Positions 23,971 to 32,536 of a stretch of DNA of 35,051 bases are shown one piece after another. The stretch comes from Desulfurellales bacterium (GTDB lineage: Bacteria; Campylobacterota_A; Desulfurellia; Desulfurellales; Hippeaceae), in contig JAMOPP010000164.1 of assembly GCA_027064405.1 (NCBI GenBank), positions 1-35,051 of the forward strand. Reading direction: 5' to 3'. Under the pieces are notes generated by a model, which had not been told where the DNA came from, did no database searches, and saw only the letters and a list, made by a program, of their open reading frames with translations. How positions within the stretch are numbered: position 1 is the stretch's first letter; each line of letters begins with the position of its first letter. The translations under genes were made by a program, and so were the position numbers.

Positions 23971-26115
23971 CTATAGTTCTCTTTGTATTTTATTGATAAC
24001 ATAAGCCTCTATAAAATCTCCAGCTTTGATATCATTAAAATTCTCAACTCCTATTCCGCATTCGTATCCCTGTTTGACCTCTGAAACATCATCTTTAAAT
24101 CTCTTTAATGACATTATAGGACCGTCGTGAATGATAACCCCATCTCTTAAAATTCTTATTCTGGCATTTCTCGTTACCTTTCCGTATGTCACATAACATC
24201 CTGCCACAATACCAATTTTTGGCACCTTGAATGTGTCTCTAACCTCAGCTCTTCCGATTGCCTCCTCTTTCTCTTCAGGCGACAGAAGACCGGATAAAGA
24301 TTTTTTAATATCATCAATAATATCGTATATGACACTGTATGTTCTTACATCTATGTGCATATCTTTGGATATTTTTAGGGCTTCCTGGGTCGGTCTCACA
24401 TTAAATCCTAAAACTATGGCATTTGATGCTGATGCTAAGTTTATATCACTTTTTGTTATGGCACCGACTCCGGAGTGTATTAATTTAACCGAAACTTCAT
24501 CGGTTGAAAGCTTTGATAATGCAGCATCAATCGCTTCTACAGAACCATTTACATCCGTTTTTAAAATAATAGGCAACTCTTGAATCTCACCCTCTTTTAC
24601 CTGCTCAAATATATTTTCAAGACTTATGCCGTTTTTATTAAGCATAACTTTTTTTATTTCTCTCTGTCTTTCTTCAGCTATTTTTTTTGCAGACTGTTCA
24701 TCCTTAACCACTATTAAGGTATCTCCTGCCTCAGGCACCCCATGAATACCTGTAATTACAGTCGCAAAAGATGGTAAAACTTTTTTTACTTTCTTATTAT
24801 TGTTGCCCATTAAAGCTCTTGCTTTTCCATAATGAGCTCCAACTATGTAAAAATCTCCTTGGCGTAGCGTTCCTTCTTTAACAACAACTGTTGCAATCGG
24901 ACCCATTCTTTTATCAAGTTTTGATTCAACAACAACGGCTTTTGCTCTTTTATTCGGATTTGCAGTTAATTCCATAACCTCAGCCTGTAATAGAATACTT
25001 TCAAGTAAATCGTTTATTCCAAGATGTTTTTTTGCACTCACCTTTACAAAAATATTTTCTCCGCCCCATTCTTCAGAAATAATACCGTAATTGGAAAGTT
25101 CCTGTATAACCCTATCAGGATTTGCATTTGGTTTATCTATTTTATTAATAGCCACAACAATAGGTACGCCGGCAGCTTTGGAATGATTTATAGCCTCTAT
25201 GGTTTGAGGCATAACACCATCATCGGCAGCAACAACAAGAATAACTATATCCGTGATTTGCGCACCCCTTGCCCTCATCTCCGTGAAAGCTTCATGCCCC
25301 GGAGTATCAAGAAATGTTATGTATTTTCCCTTTACCTTAACAGAATAAGCAGCCATATGTTGCGTAATACCACCGGCTTCCTTCTGCGCTACATTTGTGG
25401 TTTTAATGGCATCAAGTATGGATGTTTTGCCATGATCAACATGCCCCATTACGGTAACTATAGGATGTCTCGGTTGAAGATCTTCCTTTTTGTCTTCTAT
25501 ATCCATTAAATCTGCAAATTTAGTCGATTTTATAACCTCTTCTTCTACTTTAAATCCATATTCATCTGCTATTATTTTAGATGCTTCCAAGTCAACTATA
25601 TCATTTTTTCTTAGCATAACCCCAAGTTCGAAGAATTTGGAAATAATCTCAGAAAAGTCAACATTCAGTTTTTCAGCCAATTCAAAAACCGTTATGCCTT
25701 CGCTTAGCTTTAAGATATTGCTTTCTTCATTCTCTTCCTGTTCTTTTTCTGTTTTTTTGTACTTCTTCTTAGTTTTTAATTTTTGAGGAGTGACAGCTTC
25801 TATAAACGCTTCCTTTCTAAATCTTCGTTTTGTCCTGCTATTTTCTTGTGGCTTGGGATCTGTTTTTGGCTTTTCCTTATGCATTTCTTTTTTTGTATTT
25901 TTATTGTCCGTAACAACTTTTTTTGTTTTTGATTTTACCTCTTTAATTGCACTTTTCTTCTTTTCAGACCATTGCTTCATAAATCTTTCAGCATCTTTTT
26001 CTTCAATACCCGAAAAGTTACTCTTTGCTTCAATACCGAAATCATTAAGTTTTTTTATTATTACACTGCTTTTGCTGTTTAATTTTCTTGCTATCTCATA
26101 AACTCTTATCTTCAT
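23971..26115 (-). CDS. infB: Translation initiation factor IF-2
   Basis: IF-2 is the GTPase that delivers initiator tRNA to the 30S subunit. The 714 residues start with an IF2_N helical domain (about 1-52), a lysine-rich disordered linker (about 50-130) and a second IF2_N-like domain (about 138-190). The G domain follows with GHVDHGKTS (224-232), DTPGHEAF and NKIDKPNA, then the beta-barrel and the C-terminal fMet-tRNA-binding C2 domain (YGKVTRNARIRILRDGVIIHDG). At 714 residues it is compact for a Gram-negative IF-2 because the linker is short. The ATG is preceded by AAAGGGGTGAT, a strong ribosome site, within the 29-base gap after nusA. Confidence 0.98.
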   Translation of the reverse strand: MKIRVYEIARKLNSKSSVIIKKLNDFGIEAKSNFSGIEEKDAERFMKQWSEKKKSAIKEVKSKTKKVVTDNKNTKKEMHKEKPKTDPKPQENSRTKRRFRKEAFIEAVTPQKLKTKKKYKKTEKEQEENEESNILKLSEGITVFELAEKLNVDFSEIISKFFELGVMLRKNDIVDLEASKIIADEYGFKVEEEVIKSTKFADLMDIEDKKEDLQPRHPIVTVMGHVDHGKTSILDAIKTTNVAQKEAGGITQHMAAYSVKVKGKYITFLDTPGHEAFTEMRARGAQITDIVILVVAADDGVMPQTIEAINHSKAAGVPIVVAINKIDKPNANPDRVIQELSNYGIISEEWGGENIFVKVSAKKHLGINDLLESILLQAEVMELTANPNKRAKAVVVESKLDKRMGPIATVVVKEGTLRQGDFYIVGAHYGKARALMGNNNKKVKKVLPSFATVITGIHGVPEAGDTLIVVKDEQSAKKIAEERQREIKKVMLNKNGISLENIFEQVKEGEIQELPIILKTDVNGSVEAIDAALSKLSTDEVSVKLIHSGVGAITKSDINLASASNAIVLGFNVRPTQEALKISKDMHIDVRTYSVIYDIIDDIKKSLSGLLSPEEKEEAIGRAEVRDTFKVPKIGIVAGCYVTYGKVTRNARIRILRDGVIIHDGPIMSLKRFKDDVSEVKQGYECGIGVENFNDIKAGDFIEAYVINKIQREL

Positions 26116-26144
26116 CTATCACCCCTTTCAATTCCAAGCAACCA

Positions 26145-27239
26145 TTAAGAAAAATATTCATCATTTACACTTATACTGTAACTACTCTCTGAAGATTCTT
26201 CATCATTAACCACTCTATCTGAAATTTTTATAATATCTATATTGTAACCTGTCAATTTTGCCGCAAGTTTTGCGTTCACACCCGCCTTCCCGATAGCCAT
26301 AGAAAATTCTTCATCATCAACATAAACTTTGGCTCTTTTTAAGTCTTCGTCTATATCAACAGAAATTACCTTGGCGGGAGACATAGCATTTCTTATGAAT
26401 ATTGATGGATTTGCACTCCATTTTATAACATCAATTTTCTCATCTCCAAGCTCTTTCACAATAGCTGAAACCCTTATCCCTTTTGAGCCTACGCATGTTC
26501 CTATAGGATCTATTTTTGAATCTTTTGAGTAAACCGCCACCTTCGTTCTTCTTGACGGTTCTCTCGCTACAGATTTAATCTCTACATTGCCATCTCTTAC
26601 TTCAGGCACCTCTTTTTCAAAAAGTTTCTTCACAAATCCCGGATGAGTACGAGACAGTATGAGTTTGACACCCTTAGCTTCCTCCAAGACATCAAGAACA
26701 TAAGCCCTTATATTTTCACCTACAATAAATTTATCATTGATTCCCTGTTCTTTTTTAGGCAGAATTCCTATGGCATTTTTGAAATCTACTATAATGTCGT
26801 TGTAAGCCCCGATACTCCAAATTTCACCCACAATTATTGTTCCTACTCTACTTTTATATTCTTCAAAAGCAGAGTGTTTCTCTACATCCCTGAAAAGTTT
26901 TGCAATAACATTTTTTATTGAAGATACGGCAATTCTTCCAAGGCTTTTGGCATCTACGCCTATTTCCACAAAATCGCCTATTTTCGCATCAGGATTGATT
27001 TGCAATGCATCTTGCAGACTTATTTCGTTTTCCCGTATTGCATTTTTTACAACCTTTTTTTTCACAAAAACATTAAATTCCTTTGCGTCCATATCTACAT
27101 ATGTTCTTATCTCTGTTTCTTCTCCGTATTTTCTCATCATAGCTGTTTTTATAGCTTCAACAAGGGACTCAAAAACCCTTTCCATAGGTATCTGATGATC
27201 CTTGGCTATTTGCTGTGCTATATCAAAAATTTCCTTCAT
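26145..27239 (-). CDS. nusA: Transcription termination/antitermination protein NusA
   Basis: NusA binds RNA polymerase and nascent RNA and adjusts pausing, termination and antitermination. The 364-residue protein has the N-terminal polymerase-binding domain (about 1-125) starting KEIFDIAQQIAKDHQIP, an S1 domain (about 130-200), and two KH domains (about 205-350). It has DPIGTCVGSKGIRVSAIV in KH1 and AIGKAGVNAKLAAKLTGY in KH2. It ends shortly after KH2 and therefore lacks the C-terminal acidic repeats found in E. coli NusA, which is also the state in many bacteria outside Gammaproteobacteria. It is ten bases after rimP. Confidence 0.97.
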   Translation of the reverse strand: MKEIFDIAQQIAKDHQIPMERVFESLVEAIKTAMMRKYGEETEIRTYVDMDAKEFNVFVKKKVVKNAIRENEISLQDALQINPDAKIGDFVEIGVDAKSLGRIAVSSIKNVIAKLFRDVEKHSAFEEYKSRVGTIIVGEIWSIGAYNDIIVDFKNAIGILPKKEQGINDKFIVGENIRAYVLDVLEEAKGVKLILSRTHPGFVKKLFEKEVPEVRDGNVEIKSVAREPSRRTKVAVYSKDSKIDPIGTCVGSKGIRVSAIVKELGDEKIDVIKWSANPSIFIRNAMSPAKVISVDIDEDLKRAKVYVDDEEFSMAIGKAGVNAKLAAKLTGYNIDIIKISDRVVNDEESSESSYSISVNDEYFS

Positions 27240-27249
27240 TTTCTACTCC

Positions 27250-27687
27250 TTAAATTGCATCAATTCTGGCTTTTTTTATATTATTTTTTTCTATCACTAT
27301 GTCTTTATCATTGCTGAGCAATATACTATTTTCATCAATTGATTTTAAGATACCTCTAAATGTTTTGGTATCGCCTATTTTTTCATGTGTTTTAATTAAG
27401 CATTTTTTGCCCACAGCAGCCTTAAAATGTTCATCCGTTCTCAATTTCCTATTTATTCCCGGGCTTGAAACTTCAAGTGTGTAAGAGTCGCTACTGTTAT
27501 ATTCAACATCAAGCAAAACACTTAAGTTTCTGCTGACATCAGTGCAATCTGATATAGATACACCGCCAACTTTGTCTATATATATACTTATTTTTTTGTT
27601 GCTTGTTTCTATATCGTACACCGAAAATCCTAAATTTTCAATAATAGCATAAATATCGTCTTTTAATTCGCCACTTAAAATCATCAT
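27250..27687 (-). CDS. rimP: Ribosome maturation factor RimP
   Basis: RimP assists assembly of the 30S subunit, helping uS12 join the central pseudoknot. The 145-residue protein has the two-domain layout: an N-terminal alpha-beta domain with GVSISDCTDVSRNLSVLLD, including the family's DC..VSR signature, and YTLEVSSPGINRKLRTDEHF at the domain boundary. A C-terminal SH3-like barrel ends near KNNIKKARID. It is first of the rimP-nusA-infB-rbfA-nrnA set. Tandem ATG codons follow an AAAGGAATT ribosome site. The 49-base gap upstream, after folD, has no promoter that I can defend. Confidence 0.95.
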   Translation of the reverse strand: MMILSGELKDDIYAIIENLGFSVYDIETSNKKISIYIDKVGGVSISDCTDVSRNLSVLLDVEYNSSDSYTLEVSSPGINRKLRTDEHFKAAVGKKCLIKTHEKIGDTKTFRGILKSIDENSILLSNDKDIVIEKNNIKKARIDAI

Positions 27688-27736
27688 AATTCCTTTAAAT
27701 AGTCTAACAAAATTTATTTTAAATTGGAAGTAATTC

Positions 27737-28576
27737 TTATTTGCTGTTTATTGCTGATTTCAAAGTGTTATATAAAAGCATAGCAATAGTCATTGGGCCA
27801 ACCCCACCAGGCACAGGTGTTATATATGAAGCTTTTTGTGACACGCCCTCGAAATCTACATCGCCTGTAACCTTTCCGTTAATTTTACTTATACCCACAT
27901 CCACAACTACGCATCCTTCTTTAACCATTTCTTGAGTAATAAGATGGGGTTTTCCTACAGCCGATATCAATATATCCGCCTTAGATGTTTTATCCTTTAA
28001 ATTTTTTGTGTGTATATGGCATAACTGTACAGTAGCATCCGCATTTGTAAGCATTGCACTCATTGGTTTGCCTGTAATGTTTCCGGCACCTACTACAACA
28101 ACATCCTTACCCTTTAATTCTATTTTGTATTCTTCAAATAGCTTCATTATACCAAAAGGTGTGCATGGATAAAACATAGGATTTCCTCGCGAGAGTGTTC
28201 CTACATTATAGGGATGAAACCCGTCCACATCTTTTTTGTAATCTATTGCCTCTATAACCCGCTCTTCCCTTATATGTGGTGGAAGTGGTAGCTGAACCAA
28301 AATTCCGTGCACCATAGGATTATTATTCAACATTTTAATTACACTTATTAGTTCATCTTCGGAAATTTCCTTAGGCATTCTATGATTTATAGAATAAATA
28401 CCGACATCTTCACAAGCCTTGGTTTTCATATTAACATACAATTGGCTTGCCGGATTTTCTCCAACGAGCATCACTGCAAGACCCGGTATTACACCCTGTT
28501 TTTTAAGCCCTTCGACCTCTTTTTTGATTTCCTCTCTCATCTTTTTGGATAATGATTTTCCGTCCAATAACACCAT
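27737..28576 (-). CDS. folD: Bifunctional methylenetetrahydrofolate dehydrogenase/cyclohydrolase
   Basis: FolD interconverts 5,10-methylene-, methenyl- and 10-formyl-tetrahydrofolate using NADP+, feeding purine and formylmethionine synthesis. The 279-residue protein has the catalytic lysine segment SQLYVNMKTKACEDVGI, the VQLPLPPHI motif, KDVDGFHP, the cofactor motif VVGAGNITGKPMSAML and the terminal TPVPGGVGPMTIAML. In the cofactor motif the more usual GRSNIVGKP or GASNIVGKP reads GAGNITGKP, a mild variation near the NADP 2'-phosphate site. It sits 16 bases after the diadenylate cyclase and before rimP. Confidence 0.97.
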   Translation of the reverse strand: MVLLDGKSLSKKMREEIKKEVEGLKKQGVIPGLAVMLVGENPASQLYVNMKTKACEDVGIYSINHRMPKEISEDELISVIKMLNNNPMVHGILVQLPLPPHIREERVIEAIDYKKDVDGFHPYNVGTLSRGNPMFYPCTPFGIMKLFEEYKIELKGKDVVVVGAGNITGKPMSAMLTNADATVQLCHIHTKNLKDKTSKADILISAVGKPHLITQEMVKEGCVVVDVGISKINGKVTGDVDFEGVSQKASYITPVPGGVGPMTIAMLLYNTLKSAINSK

Positions 28577-28592
28577 TTTAATAACCTTCTTT

Positions 28593-29483
28593 CTACAAGG
28601 CTTTTTCTATTCTTGTAATTAAATTTCCATTTTTAAATATTGTAACATCCCCTGTTGACTCTGAAACGACTACACTTATCGCATTTGTTAAAGCTGTAAT
28701 GGATGCGGCGGCAAGGTGTCGCGAACCCAAACCTTTCGGTATCTCTTCAGTAACAGCAGAAGATGTTGCTATAAACACTCCTGCGGATTCTACTACACCA
28801 TCTGCATCAATTAAAATAGCACCGTCAAGCAGACTAAACTCTTTCAATGTATCATCAAGATTAACCTTTAGTATATTCCTCTCGTCGGGATTGTATCCCT
28901 TAAAAGGGTTAAATATCATTTGCTTAACATTTTCCAACACCTTTTCTTTATCTCCAAGTATAAAAATGGCACCGATACTCTTTCCTTCTCTGCCCTGATT
29001 TGCAAGTTCAAGTGCTATTCTTAAAATTCTCTCAAAAACCTCAGGTTTAACCGATTTCTCCAAATCAATCTCACCCTTAAAACTAAGCAGCTCTTTTTCC
29101 TTTGATATATCTATAAAAATAGAAGTATCTATACTGTCTGAAACACCCGTTAATGCAATTAGATTTTCATCTTTTGACAACATACCGGATGACATACACA
29201 TCATTAATGCTATCTTTACCTTATTCATTCTGTTAAAATTTATGGAGGGAGCTACAATTAGATTTCCCAAGCTTTTGAGTTTCTCAAAAATTATCTTATC
29301 ATCCTCTTCTTTCTCCTCTTCTCTTATGATGATAATTTTTTTTACATCGTTATTTTTAACAAAATCTTCATCAAGATAGTCTTTTACATCATTGTAGTAA
29401 AATAAAACAGAGGTATTACCCTCAATACTCTTTGCCAATTCCAAAGAGTTCTGAAATATAAATTTAGCCACTCTTTTTGTCAT
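28593..29483 (-). CDS. Diadenylate cyclase (c-di-AMP synthase) with uncommon N-terminal domain
   Basis: The C-terminal part (about 150-296) is a DAC/DisA_N domain with the catalytic DGA motif (DGAILIDADG, residues 220-222 from the ATG) and GSRHLAA (about 253-259). The latter keeps the RH pair, though the canonical RHR ends in leucine here. Terminal VVVSESTGDVTIFKNG is typical of the family. The domain makes c-di-AMP from two ATP. The N-terminal 130 residues have no transmembrane segment and no DisA DNA-binding domain. Their sequence pattern and the overall layout fit the DacZ class (pyruvate-kinase-C-like N-terminal domain), known from archaea and some bacteria; this is inference. I prefer ATG at 29483; a TTG at 29495 would add four residues. 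Neither has a good ribosome site, and both start inside the upstream four-cysteine gene, so translational coupling is likely. Confidence 0.85.
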   Translation of the reverse strand: MTKRVAKFIFQNSLELAKSIEGNTSVLFYYNDVKDYLDEDFVKNNDVKKIIIIREEEKEEDDKIIFEKLKSLGNLIVAPSINFNRMNKVKIALMMCMSSGMLSKDENLIALTGVSDSIDTSIFIDISKEKELLSFKGEIDLEKSVKPEVFERILRIALELANQGREGKSIGAIFILGDKEKVLENVKQMIFNPFKGYNPDERNILKVNLDDTLKEFSLLDGAILIDADGVVESAGVFIATSSAVTEEIPKGLGSRHLAAASITALTNAISVVVSESTGDVTIFKNGNLITRIEKAL

Positions 29484-29625
29484 CTTTTTTCTCAACTTTT
29501 TTCTTTAAAGATATATCAAATGTAAAGTCCGGGCAATGGAGAGCATAACCCTCCTTCATAAGGAACTGTTTTTTACAGGTTGCTCTCCATGCACATACAC
29601 TACAGCTTATTTTTTTGTCTTCCAT
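29464..29625 (-). CDS. 53-residue four-cysteine protein, probable metal-binding
   Basis: I found this gene by hand in the gap between leuA and the diadenylate cyclase. Cysteines 8, 11, 17 and 31 form C-x2-C-x5-C-x13-C within SCSVCAWRATCKKQF and HCPDFTFD. A lysine-rich tail follows (40-52). The WRxxC and CPDFTxD elements match a small uncharacterised family that I associate with deltaproteobacteria-like genomes, from memory. The four cysteines suggest a zinc or Fe-S site. It starts five bases after the leuA stop and ends inside the cyclase gene, overlapping it by 20 bases from the cyclase ATG. No clear Shine-Dalgarno is visible, so translation probably depends on leuA. Its biological role is unknown; position suggests it may act with the cyclase. 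Confidence 0.8.
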   Translation of the reverse strand: MEDKKISCSVCAWRATCKKQFLMKEGYALHCPDFTFDISLKKKVEKKDDKKSG

Positions 29626-29630
29626 TTTAT

Positions 29631-31151
29631 TTACATATACATTAAAGCTTTATTTATTGCGTCAAGATAGGCTTTTGCACTTGCCTCAATGATATCCGTA
29701 GATGTTCCCCTTCCCAAAATATTTTTGTCAATATCGGAAAAATAGACCTTTACGATAACCTCGCCTATTGCATCTTTACCCTCTGTTAAAGCTTGTATGT
29801 CATATCTTAAAAGCTTACCCTTTACATATGTAATTCTTTCAAGAGATTTAAATGTAGCATCTACAGGCCCGTCTCCCAATGCAGCATCTTGAAATTCTTC
29901 TTCATTTTTTACAAGTTTAATGGTTGCAGTAGGTGATGTGTTACTTCCTGAGACAACCTGCAGAGAAACAAGTTTGTATATTTGAGGAACAACTTTGAAT
30001 TTCTCCTCTATAATAGACCTTAAATCTTCGTCATATATCTCTTTCTTTTTATCGGCAAGTTTTTTAAAGTCATTAAACACATCAAGCAGTTTTTCTTTGT
30101 CAAGGTCGTATCCCAGCTCTTTAAGTCTTTTTTCAAGTCCGTGTTTACCAGAGTGTTTGCCAAGAACAAAGTTATTTGTTTCAATACCAACATCCTTAGG
30201 CTTCATAATTTCATATGTCTGTTTTTCCTTTATAACTCCGTCTTGGTGAATGCCAGCTTCATGGGCAAAGGCATTAATTCCCACTATTGCCTTATTTCTC
30301 TGTATATGAATACCCGTAAGCTTACTTACCATTCTGCTTGTTCTATGTATTTCTTCAGTATTAATTTCCGTATAGCAATCCTTGTAAAAATCATTTCTTG
30401 TCTTTAGAGCCATTACTATTTCTTCAAGGGCTGCATTTCCGGCTCTCTCTCCCAATCCGTTAATTGTGCATTCAACCTGATTTGCCCCTGCCAAGACAGC
30501 TGAAAGAGAATTTGCAACCGCCATGCCAAGATCATTATGGCAGTGTACGCTTATATTGGCTTTATCTATGTTTGGCACTTTATTTTTTAGGTATTGTATA
30601 AGTTCATAATATTCTTGAGGTGTCGTATAGCCTACGGTATCAGGGACATTTATTGTTGTTGCGCCTGCATTGATAACTTTTTCATATATTGTGCACAAAT
30701 AATCCCAATCGCTTCTTGTAGCATCTTCAGCGGAAAATTCTACATCATCGGTATAGTTTCTTGCCAATTTAACAGAGTCCACAGCTACATCTATTACCGC
30801 ATCATAACTCATTTTTAATTTTTTCTCTACATGAACCGGACTTGTGGCGATAAATGTGTGTATTCTTCCCCTTTCCGCTTTTGAGAGAGCTTTACCTGCC
30901 TCTTCGACATCCCTTTTTGTTGCCCTTGCTAAAGATGCAATTATCGGTCTTCTAACCTCTTGAGCCACTTTTGCGATTGCATCGGCATCACCCAAAGATG
31001 CAGCGGCAAAACCCGCTTCAATAACATCAACGCCGAGGGTTTCGAGCTGTCTTGCTATAGATAATTTTTCCTCAGTGTTTAAGCTTGCGCCCGGAGATTG
31101 TTCCCCGTCTCTTAGCGTAGTGTCAAAAATTACAATCTTTCTTTCACTCAT
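29631..31151 (-). CDS. leuA: 2-Isopropylmalate synthase
   Basis: LeuA condenses acetyl-CoA with 2-oxoisovalerate, the first committed step of leucine synthesis. The 506-residue protein begins with the barrel motif FDTTLRDGEQSPGASL (8-23), has the metal-binding HCHNDLGMAVANS and the substrate-site NGLGERAGNAALEE. The C-terminal regulatory domain (about 370-506), which in this family binds leucine for feedback inhibition, is present and complete, including GDGPVDATFKS. Homocitrate and citramalate synthases share the barrel, but the branched-chain setting with ilvBNC and the full allosteric domain support LeuA. Its first eight bases overlap pssA. Confidence 0.95.
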   Translation of the reverse strand: MSERKIVIFDTTLRDGEQSPGASLNTEEKLSIARQLETLGVDVIEAGFAAASLGDADAIAKVAQEVRRPIIASLARATKRDVEEAGKALSKAERGRIHTFIATSPVHVEKKLKMSYDAVIDVAVDSVKLARNYTDDVEFSAEDATRSDWDYLCTIYEKVINAGATTINVPDTVGYTTPQEYYELIQYLKNKVPNIDKANISVHCHNDLGMAVANSLSAVLAGANQVECTINGLGERAGNAALEEIVMALKTRNDFYKDCYTEINTEEIHRTSRMVSKLTGIHIQRNKAIVGINAFAHEAGIHQDGVIKEKQTYEIMKPKDVGIETNNFVLGKHSGKHGLEKRLKELGYDLDKEKLLDVFNDFKKLADKKKEIYDEDLRSIIEEKFKVVPQIYKLVSLQVVSGSNTSPTATIKLVKNEEEFQDAALGDGPVDATFKSLERITYVKGKLLRYDIQALTEGKDAIGEVIVKVYFSDIDKNILGRGTSTDIIEASAKAYLDAINKALMYM

Positions 31152-31890
31152 GTTCCACCCCCTGCTTTTTTCCTTCTCTTCTAAAATTTCTTTTAAATAT
31201 TTTATATAAAGATTCGGTAGGACCTAAAATTGCATACGAAAAAGATATTAAAGGTACAAAAATATACGGTTTAAAAATTATCAATGATAGAGTTAAAATA
31301 ATTAACGCAAAGGTTCTTATCGAAATCCTTTTATGCGTGCTTGCATCTTTTAAACTTTTATATTTTAGAGTGCTTATCATTAAGAATGATAGAGTATAGG
31401 TGGCGATTAAGAATATATAATTATATTTTTCATAATTCAAATTAAAATGCATCGATATCAACACCATAGAAGCAACCGTAGCGGCGCCTCCGGGTATTGG
31501 AAGTCCTATAAAGCTATCTTTATGATTTGTCTGTATGTTAAATCTTGCAAGGCGAAGTGTTCCGGTTAGAAGGAATAAAAATGCAGCTATAATGCCCAAT
31601 CTTCCAAAATCTTTTAGAACAAAGCTGTACATTAAAAATGATGGAGCAATTCCAAAACTTATAAGGTCGCTTAGAGAATCGTATTCTACGCCAAACTGAC
31701 TCTCTGTGTGAGTTAATCTTGCAACTTTACCGTCTAAATTATCAAATAAAACGGCAAGTATTATAATCCAGGCAGCCGACAGAAAATGACCGTCATATGC
31801 CCTTAATATACTATAAAAACCCGCTGCAATATTTGCTGTTGTAAAAAGATTTGGTAGAATATATACGGCTCTGCGATTTTTATCCGTCAT
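31144..31890 (-). CDS. pssA: CDP-diacylglycerol--serine O-phosphatidyltransferase
   Basis: PssA makes phosphatidylserine from CDP-diacylglycerol and serine in the inner membrane. The 248-residue protein has the complete CDP-alcohol phosphotransferase signature D-x2-DG-x2-AR-x8-G-x3-D-x3-D, with D50, D53, G54, A57, R58, G67, D71 and D75. About eight hydrophobic helices are visible. The N-terminus YILPNLFTTANIAAGF is characteristic of the Gram-positive-type PssA, as opposed to the E. coli PLD-type enzyme. Its product is decarboxylated by the psd-encoded enzyme, and the two genes overlap by four bases. Confidence 0.96.
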   Translation of the reverse strand: MTDKNRRAVYILPNLFTTANIAAGFYSILRAYDGHFLSAAWIIILAVLFDNLDGKVARLTHTESQFGVEYDSLSDLISFGIAPSFLMYSFVLKDFGRLGIIAAFLFLLTGTLRLARFNIQTNHKDSFIGLPIPGGAATVASMVLISMHFNLNYEKYNYIFLIATYTLSFLMISTLKYKSLKDASTHKRISIRTFALIILTLSLIIFKPYIFVPLISFSYAILGPTESLYKIFKRNFRREGKKQGVEHE

Positions 31891-32534
31891 TTAAATACAC
31901 CGAGGATAGTTTCGCCTGCTTTGACGCTTTCGTTAAGGTTAACAAATTCATCTATATCATCCTGAACATAGACATCAAGCCTTGAACCAAATCTTATTAA
32001 ACCTATAATTTCACCTTTTTTAACCTCATCTTCAGGCTGTTTGTAGTTCACTATTCTTCTTGCTACCATTCCGGCTATCTGGACAACAACTATTCTTCTT
32101 CCGCTCTTGCCCTCTATCAAAAAGGCGTTTTGTTCATTGTCCATAGATGCTTTCTCTCTGTAAGCAGGTAAAAATTTACCTTTATTGTAAACAATATCTA
32201 TTATTTTCCCGTTTATAGGAGACCTGTTTATATGCACATTAAACAATGACATAAAGATACTTATCCTTTTGGTTTCCTTTTTAAAAAAGTACCTCTCATA
32301 AGAGTCTTCCTTTGAAATTACAACGCCGTCAGCCGGACTTACCAATGCGTGCTTCATAACCGGTATATCTCTTTTCGGATTTCTAAAAAAGAAACTGCTA
32401 AAAGTCCCGAAACCCGCAGATAAAAGAGCCGGAAAAATCATCCTCTTTTTATAAAAAAGATAAGAGGAGGCAAAGCCTCCCATAATAAAGGGGTATCCCT
32501 CTTTTGCTATAAAATCCTTTTCTTTCGTTTTCAT
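31887..32534 (-). CDS. psd: Phosphatidylserine decarboxylase, short type
   Basis: Psd converts phosphatidylserine to phosphatidylethanolamine. The 215-residue length marks the compact PSD-A-type form. It has two N-terminal hydrophobic stretches (about 12-50), SPADG (66-70), FMSLFNVHINRSPI (94-107), and the self-cleavage site RFGSRLD, with Gly183-Ser184 as the bond that yields the pyruvoyl cofactor. In this family the motif is GS rather than LGST of the long form. It is two bases after ilvC and overlaps pssA by four. The ilvC-psd-pssA-leuA order is well known in related bacteria and has no obvious metabolic reason. Confidence 0.95.
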   Translation of the reverse strand: MKTKEKDFIAKEGYPFIMGGFASSYLFYKKRMIFPALLSAGFGTFSSFFFRNPKRDIPVMKHALVSPADGVVISKEDSYERYFFKKETKRISIFMSLFNVHINRSPINGKIIDIVYNKGKFLPAYREKASMDNEQNAFLIEGKSGRRIVVVQIAGMVARRIVNYKQPEDEVKKGEIIGLIRFGSRLDVYVQDDIDEFVNLNESVKAGETILGVFK

Positions 32535-32536
32535 TT

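Noticed and set aside
25024..25509. 161-codon plus-strand frame opposite infB
   Set aside because: Long for a shadow, but fully antisense to the conserved G domain of IF-2; the composition is an effect of that coding sequence and no protein motif is visible.
27688..27736. Possible promoter upstream of rimP
   Set aside because: Candidate boxes (TTCCAA with TAGACT, or TTTAAA with TATTTA) match only three or four of six bases at each element, which is expected at random in AT-rich sequence.
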